A DNA stretch of 64,000 nucleotides from Alitta virens (taxonomy: Eukaryota > Annelida > Polychaeta > Phyllodocida > Nereididae), in the NCBI GenBank assembly GCA_932294295.1, contig OW028585.1, forward strand, positions 2,576,001-2,640,000, in the 5' to 3' direction. The notes beneath the pieces are model-generated. The model searched no databases. It was not told where the DNA came from and worked only from the letters and a program-made list of their open reading frames with translations. Shown one piece after another: positions 22,401-37,400 of this stretch; within the stretch, counting starts at the first letter, position 1; each line of letters opens with the position of its first letter. The position numbers and the translations under genes are program-made.

Positions 22401-25400
22401 TAAATAAAAGAGGAATTTACCTTATTGACTTTGTTTTCATTTCAGCTAAATATTCATTGCAATGTAATGAAGAGCGTCGCCAATCGCTATTTCAAAGTCA
22501 TTTTTATTAAAAATTAAGGTCAGATTTGTTTCAATTCATGCTACAAATTTTGAAAATTGGACGAAAATTGAAGGCACCTAATAATAAAATGCTTTACAAA
22601 CAAATTTTGATGGCATGAGAAATTAAATGCCAGGGGAAGTTTGTTAATTTTATATTGAGATTTAGTGAACGTTGCAAGGCCCTGATAGGATTTAATCAGT
22701 TTTTTTTAAAACGGTGAATTTAATGCAACATATTTTGGCCATTGTCATACTAAGTGTCAATTCAGCTTCGAATGACTGGGAAAGTTTTGAGGTGATGATG
22801 TTACATTTCAGTTTTGCAATGATGATAATTAATATTCATGAGTATTTTAAATATAACTGTGTGATTTAATTAAGTCCCAACAGAATATGTGGAAAATTTT
22901 GATATTCTCACTCGTGGACAGCTTGGCTCCAGAATTCATGAAATGTGGAATTTGTAGAAATCACTAAAATTCAGTTTAATTTAAAGCTACAATAGGAAGG
23001 GCGCTCAGGCAAGGAGGTTGAGATGAGCAATGCTCATCAGGGTACAAAGAGGAGGTAGTATTTGGAATAAGGTATTGTGATTGGTGCATGATGAAAAAGG
23101 AGAACACTGGACTAGTTACCTCTGGAATGCACAGCCAAGCTACCAGAGGAATTAATTAGGAGGGGGAAGAGTCCACTGCTGGGAAGAGCTGACCAGCATA
23201 GGCAGAAGGACACAGCTTTTGTGACTGGTTAAGCCCTAGGGGCAAATGTAATGATGTACAGCATGAAATGTATTGATTGGTTGTAAGCCTGGTGGCCAGT
23301 GTGATGTTCCATAAATGCAATAAACTGAGGAATTCCAGGACTCTCTTTACCTAGTAGAATTTGACTGGTCAAGACACCAAGCTCTGACTTTGACTTGATT
23401 ACTTTTATACTAATCATGGACTTAAGAGAAAAACTTTGGAATATGGTGAGATGGTCATAAGTTCTTTTGAGTAAACTTGTGACCCCCAAATCTTACAATT
23501 TGTATTTAATCTTGGTTTCCATAACAACGCTTGTATTAAGATATTGATTAAAGTCCTCTCTAAATAATGAAATTCTTTTGTTCTTTACTCAGGATCCGGA
23601 CCATGGAAATTTAGCAGTGAATAGACATGGACTCAGTGAACTCCATTTTTCTGCTGGAGGAGGAAGTGCAAAAGCTGTGCAAGTGCTAATAGAGAAAGGG
23701 GCAGATCTGGAAGCAAAAGATAAGTATGGAAGGACCCCACTACATTATGCCATCCAAGAAGGAAAATTAGAAAACATGCAGGTGCTAATAGTGAAAGGGG
23801 CAGATTTGGAAGCAAAAGGTGAGAATGGAATGACCCCACTACATTATGCCAGCCAAGAAGGACAATTAAAAGCCATGCAGGTGCTAATAGAAAGAGGGGC
23901 AGATCTGGAAGCAAAAAATGGGAATGGAATGACCCCACTACATTATGCCAGTCAAAATGGACAATTAGAAGCCATGCAGGTGCTAACAGAGAAAGGGGCA
24001 GATTTGGAAGCAAAAGATAAGGATGGAAGTACCCCACTACATTATGCCAGCCAAGAACGACAATTAGAAGCCATGCAGGTGCTAATAGAGAAAGGGGCAG
24101 ATTTGGAAGGAAACAGTAATAATGGATATACCCCACTACATTATGCCAGCCAAGTAGGACAATTAGAAAACATGCAGGTGCTAATAGAGAAAGGGGCAGA
24201 TCTGGAAGCAAAAGATGAGGATGGAAGTACCCCACTACATTATGCCAGCCAAGAAGGAGAATTAGAAGCCATGCTGGTGCTAATAGAGAAAGGGGCAGAT
24301 TTGGAAGCAAAAGATAAGTATGGAAGGACCCCACTACATTATGCCAGCAAAGAAGGACAATTAAAAGCCATGCAGGTGCTAATAGAAAGAGGGGCAGATC
24401 TGGAAGCAAAAAATAGGAATGGAATGACCCCACTACATTATGCCAGTCAAAATGGACAATTAGAAGCCATGCAGGTGCTAATAGAGAAAGGGGCAGATTT
24501 GGAAGCAAAAGATAAGGATGGAAGTACCCCACTACATTATGCCAGCCAAGAACGACAATTAGAAGCCATGCAGGTGCTAATAGAGAAAGGGGCAGATTTG
24601 GAAGGAAACAGTAATAATGGATATACCCCACTACATTATGTCAGCCAAGTAGGACAATTAGAAGCCATGCAGGTGCTAATAGAGAAAGGGGCAGATTTGG
24701 AAGGAAACAGTAATAATGGATATACCCCACTACATTATGCCAGCCAAGTAGGACAATTAGAAAACATGCAGGTGCTAATAGAGAAAGGGGCAGATCTGGA
24801 AGCAAAAGATGAGGATGGAAGTACCCCACTACATTATGCCAGCCAAGAAGGAGAATTAGAAGCCATGCTGGTGCTAATAGAGAAAGGGGCAGATTTGGAA
24901 GCAAAAGATGAGGATGGAAGTACCCCACTACATTATGCCAGCCAAGAAGGAGAATTAGAAGCCATGCTGGTGCTAATAGAGAAAGGGGCAGATTTTGAAG
25001 CAAAAGATAAGGATGGAAGGATCCCACTACATTATGCCAGTCGATATGGAAAATTAGAAGCCATGCAAGTGCTAATAGAGAAAGGGGCAGAATTGGGAGC
25101 AAAAGATAAGTATGGAAGGACCCCACTACATTATGCCAGCCAAGAAGGAGAATTAGAAGCCATGCTGGTGCTAATAGAGAAAGGGGCAGATTTGGAAGCA
25201 AAAGATAAGTATGGAAGGACCCCACTACATTATGCCAGCCGAGAAGGACAATCAGAAGTCATGCTGGTGCTAATAGAGAAAGGGGCAGATTTGGAAGCAA
25301 AAGATAAGGATGGAAGGACCCCACTACATTATGCCAGCCAAGAAGGAGAATTAGAAGCCATGCAGGTGCTAATAGAGAAAGGGGCAGATTTGGAAGCAAA

Positions 25401-28400
25401 AGTTAAGGATGGAAGGACCCCACTACATTATGCCAGTCGATATGGAAATTTTGAAGCCTTGCTGGTGCTAATAGAGAAAGGGGCAGATTTGGAAGCAAAA
25501 GATAAGGATGGAAGGACCCCACTACATTATGCCAGTCGATATGGAAAATTAGAAGCCATGCAGGTGCTAATAGAGAAATTATCAGATTTGGAGGGACGGG
25601 ATCAAAAAGGACTTGCTCCCTTACACCATGCTGGTAAGGAAATACATTTTCTGATTACTAAATGAGCTGACATTTGTGTTATATTTATTTATCACCTATT
25701 GATGATTTGAAGAATCATTGTTTACTATTCAAATTGTCCATAAAACATACATATTTATTTAAATAATTTTAGTATTCTGAAATTTGCAGGATACAAAACA
25801 GAGTTTTTCAGAAAAATATAATATGTTTTGCAAATCTAATGGAATAATTTGGCTAATTAACACAAATCTCAGAAGATTATTTTTTAAAACCAATCTTAGT
25901 AAGTATCTCTATCTCTATGAAGCTCTATGAATTCTGCTAATTGTAGGATATGTTATAGATTGAGATTCTGATGCAAAAAATTTCTAAGTCTTTCTTTAGT
26001 TATTTGTTATAGCTCACATATAATTTCTTGCTCATGAATTTTTTTATTCATTTATTTTCTATCTAACTTGAAAACTTTGGAAAAAATTATACAAAACATA
26101 TCATAAATTTCACCATGACCCTGATTCATTATTTAATTGGGTATTTTAAATGACAACTCATGTACATGTTTGGTACATTAATTATAATTATTAGTAATTA
26201 ATAACAACTGCAAAATGATTGCCTGACTTGCAAGGGTTCAACCAATTCAAGTACATGCATATGAACTCCCCTCGTATTTTGAGTGTTGGCAGCTGGAAAA
26301 CTCGAGTAAAAGACACCTTTGTTTGCAAAAGGAAGCAATCTATCATTAGTATATTTTGCTGTCATTATATGATTCCTACACAGAGTCCAAGTGGCCTTGT
26401 TCGTACATCAAAATGTGTGACCTACTTCAGCGGTGGGTAGGTAGCTTCGCTTTCGTTCACGACATCGCGCCTGAATATTAGTTGGAGTACCAAAATTAAT
26501 TCTTAACAATTTGATGCTTATTTTTTAAATAGGATCACATTTCATTGATCTCAGAAATGTATTTCATTATTCAGAAACCCAACATCATGGGCTCTCATTG
26601 TACTTATGCATATTTAAGTGAAAATGGTGAAGTAGGTTTTTGCATGCTATTGTTAACCATAGTAGTTGCCACTTAAACATTCTCAAATAATAATTGTATA
26701 GCAAGAAGTTTATTGCTGATAAGTGAACAGGAGACATCTGTAACTTATTATATATTCCTAACTATTCCCGAAATTGTAGAGAACTGTCTGAAGGGCCTAA
26801 AGACAGTTCGGCAGTCTAGTGGTAAGAGTACTCCCCTAACATCCATGACATTATCATAATTTTGGTCATATGTGTGGTTTTCTGCTGGGTGACATTATTT
26901 ACTTAATATCAATTCACTGCATGATATAAATAAATAACAATGTAAAAAAAAATTCCATGTTTGGAATCAACCTTGACCTTTGACTCCGTAGATCATTAGG
27001 ATATGCTACTTTGGGAACATTGTGATTCTGTTACAATTTTAACTTAAAACAAAATCTTTTAAAACACGCTCCTAGTTATTTCAGATTTTTTCTTGTAAAT
27101 GTTATCTTCCTCAGATCATAAGTTGGTAAGTAGATGGCAATACCGGCATTTGATTGTCACTTTCAACATCATAAGAAAGTACATTTCAGATAGGCTATTT
27201 GTGTGGTTTTCTGTTAGAAGGCACCGACTAGTTGATATATATTCCATGAATAAAAACCAAATATTGCCAAATATTTCATATTTAGAATACACATTGGGGA
27301 CCTTTACCCATCGCCCCATAGATCATTACGATATGGTAAAATAAGGAACATAGCTGTACAGTTCAAATTTTAACTTGAAACAACTTCTTGTGTCAACTTG
27401 ATCAAATATTTCTTGTGTAAATGCCATCTTCCTCGTTCCACCGTAGGTTAGTAACTAGGCAGCCATAGTAACTATTTGCTTCCATAGATTCAAAAAGCAA
27501 TGTGTCAGACAAAACTAATTTTCATTACCTTTCATATGATATGTCATTTGTTTATGAGGACTGGCACTGCTGTTACTCATTGCTCCTGAACAAACTCCAG
27601 GGTTAAAACAATTGACCAAAGATTTATATATATATCCATAAACTGCACTCTCATACGATCATTTTAAGGCAAAAACTAAAACACCTTGTTTATTTACATA
27701 CAGCATGTCATATGTCCTATGCTGAGATCATAGTGCTTAGGTATGTTGTAAACTAATCACTTGTGTATTTTGTTTATAAATGCATCAGGAATTCAATTTC
27801 AATCTTAACTAGACTTGCAATTGTCCCAGGTGACAATTACGATAAACTTTCCTTTAACCTTTCCAAATGAATTGAAAGATAATGAAATCAGGTTTATGAA
27901 CATATTTTTTTGGTGTCTGTACCTTGTATAGGACCCGAGTTCAAAACGCTTGAACATTTTTATATATAGGACACTCTGTGACCTTGACTCTGTGACCCAA
28001 AATTCTGAAATAACTCACATTTGTGAAGCACATGTATATACACTCCTGTGAATTTTTTTGGTTCAATCTATCAACAACATTTTGGTCTTAATAAGAAGTT
28101 CAGGCTTTATGAGTGATAAAAAAATTCTAAGACCTAAGCTGTTTGATGAAGGTAATTAACCTTTTACAGTCATGTAGTACTACCCAGAGGAAATATGTGT
28201 GAAAAGTATGAAGAAAATTGAAGAAGTCTTTCCTACTTTTTTGGGGCAAAACACGTAAACTTCCTAACATTCATTGTAAAAATTGCTGACTCAGCGGTCC
28301 GGGGTTCTGGGCGGTAGGTAGGTCAGCAATTCAGGCTTTATTAGTGATAAAAAAATTCTAGGACCTAAGCTGTTTGATGAAGGTAATTGCCCTTTTACAG

Positions 28401-31400
28401 TTATGTAGTACTACCCAGAGTACATATATGTGCAAAATATGAATGAAATTGAATACTTTCTTCCTGCTTTTTTGGGCAATGCACGTAAACTTCCTAACAT
28501 TCATTGTAAAAATTGCTGACTCAGCTGTTCAGGGTTGGTAGGTCTCCCCATTGGATAACATGGGAAAGAGAATTTTGACTCCAAGTTCGAAACTGGTAAA
28601 GGTTGGTGAATAGACATGGTATTCTATGTAAAGTCCTGATTTTTCTCTACATAATGACACCAGTTGCATGAAATTTGGTTGAATAGAAATGGAGTTTTGA
28701 GAAAATCAAAAAGTGACAACAAATTTTCAATGTCTGACGCTTTTCCAAACGGCACCACCCAGAGCATATTGCTATATATTTCTGAACAGATGACATTTCA
28801 AGGATTCTAAATATGTCTTTGAGGTTCCTGTATCTCACTTTGGAGCTGAGATATAAGCAGTCAAAAATCACAACTTTGGACCCCTGTACCACCTAGACCA
28901 CTTTACTAAATGGGCTCATTTTTGGTGTGGTAGTTGTATTAGGGTAGGACTATAAACATATGAAATTGCAAGTCAATACAAATTTTCCTTCCATGGTTTT
29001 CAAAATTTTTGTCATGAAATTTGGGGAAAACTTTTATATCTCAGAATTGAGACATGCAATTGAGCTAAGATTACTTTCTGCACTGGATAGGTCTCCAAGG
29101 TATCTTGAAAAAAAAATTCATGCCATTATCTCTGCCCAGTTTGTTGGAACCGCGTCCGTAAATTTTTTATTTTATTTTGTGATTTACGCAGAAGTGTCAT
29201 GAAATTTTGTCATGAAATTTGTGCACTTCAAAGCGTATTTTGGCTGTGCATGTTCCCTTAAAGTGCCTGAGCATTTTCTTTATTACTTTCTGAGTAATAA
29301 GCCTTTACTTCTTGTGAAGAATAATAATAAGAAAAAAAATAAATAAAGAAAAATAAGACCGGCAATAACAATATAAACTTTCCTACGGAAAGTTTATAAC
29401 TATTATGTAATTTTGAAGTTTGGAATGACAGTAGGCCAACTGGAAAATTACTTTAGACAACTGTCCAATAGGCCCTTGTTGTTTTGAGAACTGTCCTATT
29501 TGTCTGAAAAGCATGATTTAAAAGATGCTAAGCTGCTGAAACGTTGAAGCGCATAACATTTTTCTGGTATCATATTTGATATACACGCCATTTCAGAAAA
29601 ACATTAGTAGAGACAAAGCTGGTTGGTAACAAGTCAACTCTTAAATAATACTGACGTAGTTAATAATGTGTTAGTCAGCAACAACTAATTACTATTAACT
29701 AATCATAACAGTCAATCACCTGTGCTCACTTTCAATCTTTCACAGATTCTTTTATAACAAATTAACCACTAAAAATATTAGAACATTTCGCAAGAATGAA
29801 TTAACAAGCTTCTCTATAATCAGTTATCAGGTCTGTTTATATATCCAACATGAGGCCTAACCATTATTTTCATGCCAGTAAAGATGTATTGCTATTTGTT
29901 ATGCTATTCAGGCATACTTCGGCCCCACTCTTGCTGAGTCTTATAGCAGTACTAGTTAGGATTTTTACAAAACCTGCAAATTGTTTATACCTTCATGACC
30001 ATGAACAATATTTTATGACATACCATGTCTAAGAGTTCATTCAAAAACATGCTTAGTCCAATCATGCAGTTCTCTGAGTGAAGTTAAAGAAGAATTATTT
30101 TAGATAGCAAAATTTTACTCTGTATCAAACAGCCAAAGAACATCAGTGTAGCCTATGTAGAATCAATAGTGAATAAATGCAAAATTACATCAAAATTAAG
30201 ACTGAAATTAAAGCCATTATGCATTTATAAACAACATACACAAGTTGCTAGTGGCAAAACCCTGCTAGATGAACAAACATTTCTATATACATTTTGAAGC
30301 ATTCTTGTCATGTTTTATATCAAAATACTGCATAAAATATTATAACAGGTTGTAAACCAAGGTCCATAACCAGATTTAGCATTTTGATCTTCAATAGCAT
30401 AGGAGATATGACATGATATATGTAATTAACCAAGGTGTGATAAACAAAACAGTAAAAATTTACCAACAGATTTTTTTAGTTTTTTGAAATATATGTGAAA
30501 TCTTTGGTCAATTTTTCTAACCCTGAAGTTTCCTAGGGAACACTGTGGTTATCTACAATATGATATGGCAATAGTCATTGTTATTGTGTTGCACTCTAAC
30601 ATTGAGCTAAAGAGCAGCTGCCCACCAGCCAAGTGCTAGTAGGCGAGGTAGTTGTGTCCCTGGATCATAATACTATAATTGCTGGACTAATGGATAGACA
30701 TGCAGATGCTGTCCTCTGGTGGTAAAAAGTGAGTGAATGGGCCAATCAGATACCGGCTTACACTATGACACTATAACATAAGGCCTCTGTTATTCTGCAA
30801 TAACTTTCTTTTGCATCAAATCAGGAAGCAGATGAATAACAACACACATTTTGGCACACAGAGCAATGGTCGCTGTGCCAACTCTCATGCACAGCAATCT
30901 TTGCCAATGGGGAAATATGTTATATAGCTAATAATAGTTTTTGGTAATCGCCTACTTCCCTTTCTGAAAATGAATAAGGGACAAAATTTATGCTCCCAAC
31001 TGAGGGAAGGGGACAACATTTATGCACCCCAAAGAAATATCTCAGAGCTCTTTTCTTGACTTAATCAATACTTTTGAAGTATCTGAATCCCCGCACACTA
31101 GAACATTAATCCAAAATAAGGCCAAACTGACATATGCAACTTGATATAAATTTTATGCCCAATGTCATTTTCAAGACTAAAAGCACTTTATTACCCAATG
31201 TCCTTTACTGAATAGACCTTATTTTGAAGGGTGCCTAAAGCCCTACTACCAACGTCCACCTCATGGGAAACTGAAATCCATACACATTACTCATAAGATA
31301 TATGTAAATTATTGTACACCATTCCAGTGTATCATTCAGTTTTGTGAGATTCATTATGACTCCTAATTTAACTTAATTTCTCACACATTATTGGATGTAT

Positions 31401-34400
31401 TCAGGCATGCATCAATGTATTACAATGCCGGGTATAGAAAAAGGCTGGCAGAGAAACCCTTGGAGCATGGATGTACCATTGATGCAGAAGATAAAAGAGG
31501 TAGAACACCTTTGCATCATGCCTGCTTACATGGACAGACTGATTCCGCAAAGTTATTGCTTGAAAAAGGGGCCTCAGTCAACTCATGCGATGTTCAAAAC
31601 TACACTCCTCTGAGTCTAGCAGCTTTCATGATGTATTCTGACCTATGCACTGGTATGAAACCTTTTCTGAGACTCTTTAATCAAGCAGGTTTACTGAATC
31701 CAATGAAATATGAAGCTATGCATATTTACTTCTCTTTCAGTCTTGTTGAAAAATGGAGCATCCAGCAGGATATCAACACTAATATTACCTACAACTGGTA
31801 TGTATTGATCGAAAATTTTTTTATTGAATATTAGTGGAAGAATTCCACGAAAGACTCGACGGCTTTGAGGAGTAACTAGCCCAGGTGTAGGAGTGACTTT
31901 CAGGGTTGTAAAATAGACTCGCCGGGTTCCCGGCAAGTCAATCGTCGAATGATATTTTGTACATGCAGCAGTGGAGGGGGGGTGGGGGTTGTATATACTT
32001 TAAAAGGCTGCTGCTCCCCTAATATTAGTCCGATTTTCGTCAAATAAAATTTAATTGTATTATCGTTCATACATATTCCATACATGTTTTTGGATAGAAA
32101 ATAGACCAAATATAAAGCGAGTTATTTGTCTAAGAAGGCAGCTAGGTTGATGGAGGCAAACAGTGGTTCTCCCTCAAACGTCCACGCCCGGACGGTATCA
32201 ATGCAGGAAGGGCTTAGCGCTTCTTTAGAAGGCTGCTGGTCCCATAATATTAGTCCGATTTTCGTCAAATAAAGACTGAATTGATATTTTTCTTTATTTC
32301 ATTTGATATAAATTATCAATATTTCGTTCTTGTTGTTGTTTCTGAAAATAATCCACCTGGAATTAAAATTGATATTGCATGTTCCATCCATGATCAAAAC
32401 AAATTATAGACAATCTCCATTTGAGATGCTTTCCTATTTCATTTGATATATTAGGTGATGTTTCCAAGATAATCAATCAATAGACACAATGACTTCAAGG
32501 TGAGACCATTTGAGATAGTTTCACATTTCATTTGATATACATTTCAATTTGATAAATTGGGTCCAATGAAAGCCCAAGAATAAAAGTGAAAATTCCAGGA
32601 TAATCAAAAGTAGACATAGTATCCTCGATCGCCTCTATTCAAGGAAACCCATTCGGCTGTCAGTTGACATTATACATGAGACTGCAAATGAGGCTACAAG
32701 TATATTTTAGGTTTACAGTAAACCATTTCCATGGTAAATAACTTGCAATATATCTGGATGAATAGCAGTATTATATTAGGGAACACATTTGTCAACATAG
32801 AGATGTTAAACCAATGTTAGACTGTTTGAATATTAGTTACTTGTTATTTAGCTTATCTCATATTTGTTCAAGAACTTCCCATCAAATACAAGAAGAAAAA
32901 TAATCCTAAGAATATAAGGCTGAAACACTTATATGTAAAGCTATCACCTTGGCTCCTTGTAAATGTTCATATTACAGGTAAAGTTCACATTGTATCATGC
33001 TTCATTGGGAGTTCATGTCATTTTTAATTTATAAGGATAACAATTTTTAATCTATAAGGATAACAATTTTTAAATGGTTGGCGTGATTTTTGACAACTTA
33101 TATATAAGCAAATATTGCTGCTGGTCTTCATTAATTGTGCTTGAACTTCTGGATAAGAGTAACCCCCCTTACAGCAATGTCATTTACACAATGTCAGCTA
33201 ATGTCATACTAATTTTTTAACCATTGATAGTGAAGCTTTGTTTGAGTCATTTTCAGGCCAATCCTCAGCAGGCAAGTCCAGGAAATGGTCAACCAAATTC
33301 AGTGTGGTAAAAAATCACTTTAATGGTGTTAAATCAGTGATGGTTCCCGGCAATTTTTTGAGGAGATGGTCACCTCTTTCAATTATCATGTTATTTACAA
33401 GAGTTTGTTTTTCATCAGTGGTGATCGATTCTGAGAAAATAGCTAATATTGCTAGCTCAGGACTCAGATACCAAGAATGTCTAAGTATCATTTCAGACCA
33501 TCAGCTGCTTGCAATTTGGCATCTTGGAGCTAATTTAACCTCTGAATTAAAAGAATGTCATTGACAGGGGCATCAACTGCTGATCTGCATGTGTACCATG
33601 CTTGGATTTAGACATTGACTACAAAGCAATTGGATCTTTGGATTGCTTTCAGTTCCCTTAACTTTATCATTTTTTACATATTTGAACTACAGTACCTCAA
33701 ACTTCAGGCTGTAAATATCTTTAAAAGTTTTCTCTCTGAACCAGGTGAGGGTCCAAAACAAACTTAGAGAGCACACTTGCCGAAGTGGAAGGCCCAGCTT
33801 CATTAAGTTATCATGCTAAAATCATAGTAGACTTTTGAATGTATTTGTTCCTCATAACAATGTAGTCAGATTGCTCATCTGAAGTTGCTTCAGAACTGCT
33901 GGTCTCATCTGTTCATCCAAGTGAGCCTCATACACGTCTTTTGGAGCACTTTTTTTCGCTCTCTTGCCTCTTAAGGATTCTCTTTTCTATTTGAGCCAAC
34001 TTTTTGTCAACGCCTCTGATAGGGTAGATTCTGCTAGTTTCTTGATGTATTTTCAAGAATTTTCTGTCTTCCTCATTATTTATTAATGTCATAGCGTCTC
34101 GATGGCTGATGTCAAACAAGCTGTTTGGCATATCACTGCTCAGTGCTCAGGAGGATATTCCAGATATCCTTTTCAAACTAAATCTCCCCATCATCAGCTG
34201 CACCACTAAAATCTAAGTTCACTCAAGCTTATATCCACTTCAAGGAATTAAGAAGGAGTAACCAATATACTAACTACAGATTGGATAACAAAGATAAACT
34301 CAGGTCATTCAAAAGTTTCATCTGTTAATTGCTTTTTTTCTGCCTGTAAGTATAAAAATGTGTCATATCTTGAAAACTGTGCATGATACAGACATGGTAT

Positions 34401-37400
34401 AGGTACCAAAACCAAAACTTTCAGAATATACACATTAATATTAATATATTTATATGGTCTAAAGTTAAAACTTGATGAGTTATAAGGCAAAAAAACAATT
34501 TTAGGCAGCAAAAATAGCACAAAACTGCATTTCATCTGTTTGGCTTTTGGGGGAGTTCTAAAACCCCTTCAAATGAGCCCAAATGTTGTATATATGAGAC
34601 AGAAAGGGTTCATGGAAACTAATTAAGGGTTGGCCCCTTTGAATTTCAGACTTTTACTCTTTTTTAGACACCCTTATCTGTGTATACAATAGCCTAACAG
34701 TGTTACAAGCATTTGCTAAGCCTAATATTAAGATAGATAATAAAAAGCAGAGGTCCCATAATGTGAGACACCAGTTTTAACAGGGGCGGCCTGGACCCCC
34801 TTTGGGCCCCTGGGCAAAAACAAATGGTGGGCCTATCAGTCTCCCTCAGTGTTAAAACTGGTGTTCCACATTATGGGACCCCTGTTATTTATTATCTATC
34901 TTAATGACTTAGCAAACACTTTCAGGCTATTATAGACACAGGTAATGTCGCATTATCTACAGTTAGAGAAAATATTAATAACTCTGAATCTGTCTAATCT
35001 ACTTTTCTTAACATGAATCAAATATCAATTTGGTTTTAGCCAAACAAGCATTCATTTAATTCCTGCAAAACAAAAGCGGTGACTTTGCATACTTATGAAA
35101 GAAAAGTTCACAAGCCAAATTTGCATAAATCTACACCTATTTAATTTGTACAAGTATTTAAGTATTTAGGCATAACATTGTGGACTTAAGCCTTACACGG
35201 AAACCTGAGTCACGAAATATTTCTCAAAAAATGGCATGATGACAAGACTCCAAATATTTAGTAGTCTTGCCATATCTGAGTTACAGTATTCTGGTTTGGG
35301 TGTTTATTATGAGAGGCTGCATAAATTACAAAAATGATCTGTCTGAACTGTAGAAGGTGCAAAGTATAATTCTCATACTGAGCCAGTTTTTAAATCCTTG
35401 GTCTTCTAAAGTTAAATGATACCCTGAGGTTTCAAGAATTTAAGTTCATCTATAATTGAAAACTGGCATAGTAACTCATTGTTTCATGTCATCAATGTTC
35501 ACTTGACATACTAAATTACATAAATATAATACTAACAATGCTACAAATTTTATAACTTCACAAGGTGGAGATGCTTTTGTTAAAAAAATATTAGATTTAG
35601 AATTCAAGTAAATTTAATAACTCCCCATCTTGCATCAAAGATAAGTTGTAAAATTTTACACTAATACTTATCAGTGTTATGGTGAAATATGCTAAGAAGT
35701 ATTTATTACACTTGCATGAACCAAACTGCTACATTCTACATTGCTGTACACTCTGGGTCATCGAACTTGGAGTCTTAAATATGAAAAACTAGGTCAGAAG
35801 GTTATCTACTTGCTAGAAGGCACCAAAGTTGCATTTTTCAGCAGTTCATCTCTTAGCCTCAAATAAGAAAGCAAGGCCCAGAAAGTTGGCTGTTTGTGTT
35901 TCTCATAATGACTTAAACAGTAATGGAATATTTTGTTTGTTTTCCCTTATTATTAAGTTATTGTTACTTTGTTTTGTTTACATATCTCAAGTCATTATTG
36001 TGCTATCCTGCAGGCATTGAAGTATTGAAGAGCAGAATCCATGAATTGTCCTTACTTCCAAAAAGGCAGGAACTAGACGACAAAGGTAAGAATAGTAAAT
36101 CTAGAAGAATGTATAAGACATGTTTGATATATTGCTATATCTATCAATCATAGGTGTTATAATAAGACCTTAAAGGAGGCTTTCACTTGACCAAATTAAT
36201 TGCTATTTTCACATTATTTCTTATACAGTCGACACTCGTTAATCTGAGATTTGTTAAACCGAATCCCACGCTATCCGAACGAAGTTGCATAGGAATGGAT
36301 CTACATAACCGAATCCAGCGATTTCCGAATCTGAACGGTCATTTTGAGCACCGTTTTGCTATGCATAAGCAATTCATTCAGACGATCGTTCTAGTGTTTG
36401 TCGGAAGGTTGATCAAGCACAGCAGAATGGTCAACTGAAATTGACACAGCAATGCTGAGTGGTGACACCTGGATTGCAACTTCGGCCTAATTGATTTTAG
36501 GTGACTGAACTTGTATCAATTGAATTGCGTTAGTCCTGACACTTTATGTATATTCAATATCAAGATTATACTAAGAAAAATAAATTCTGAATTAGTTTGA
36601 TACTAATTTATTTTTCTAAATTATCTGATAAATATGCAACAATTTAATAGGCAAATTTTAGGCAAATAGGGCCTAGGCTATTTTTGATAATGATTAATAT
36701 CAAGTTTATAATATATATTGCACTAGGCCTATTAGATAGATAGATACATATTTACATACTTCCTTACATACATGGTCTAGACATCTTGACACGTGGTAAT
36801 AGGACCATCAACACTAGGGGCCGCCACAAACGTTAGTTCTGAAAACGGCCGCTAGGGGGTTGGCGCAAATTCGATAAACTGAATCCGTCGTCAACTGAAC
36901 AAATGCCTTGGGAACACAGGTGTTCAGATTAACGGGGGTTGACTGTATACATACATTCATATTTAGAAGTATTAAGAAGGCATTTAACTGCATGAAATAG
37001 GATTTTACTTTGGGTTGCTTTACAGCTTTGCAGGATAAGAGAAAGCAAATTAGTGTGTTTACAACATGGAGAGAATGGGATGAAGGTGGTGCTCATCATA
37101 GTATGAAAGAATCTATGATTTCTGAGGATGGAGGACAAATTGACCTGTCTGATGTTACTTTGAACATTCCCACAAAGTCTTTAAAACAACCTGTGCTCAT
37201 ATCTACTACAAAGACTGACCATGACCATGTGTTGAAGCAAAAAGTAAATTTCACTGGTTTGCAAGATGTTGTCAAACCCGGAATAAAACTTTGCTTGAAG
37301 CCACATGGACAGAAGTTTCTTCGGCATGTGTCAATTGAACTTCATCAGAATGTGCCCGAAGGTTCATCAGTCTTGATTTTCCACAAACATGTAGATCAAA

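Noticed and set aside
23633..25225. Two long antisense ORFs (332 and 194 aa) rich in LPLSLLAPAWLL
   Set aside because: They are the reverse of the ankyrin repeats. A 99-bp unit lacking antisense stops stays open by repetition, and the sense strand carries the real ankyrin pattern.
33257..33306. Possible 50-nt exon (TTTTCAG acceptor, GTGTG|GTAAAA donor) encoding ANPQQASPGNGQPNSV
   Set aside because: The linker-like reading is attractive, but its length breaks the phase agreement between exons 31741-31797 and 36014-36085. Could be an alternative exon only with a partner.
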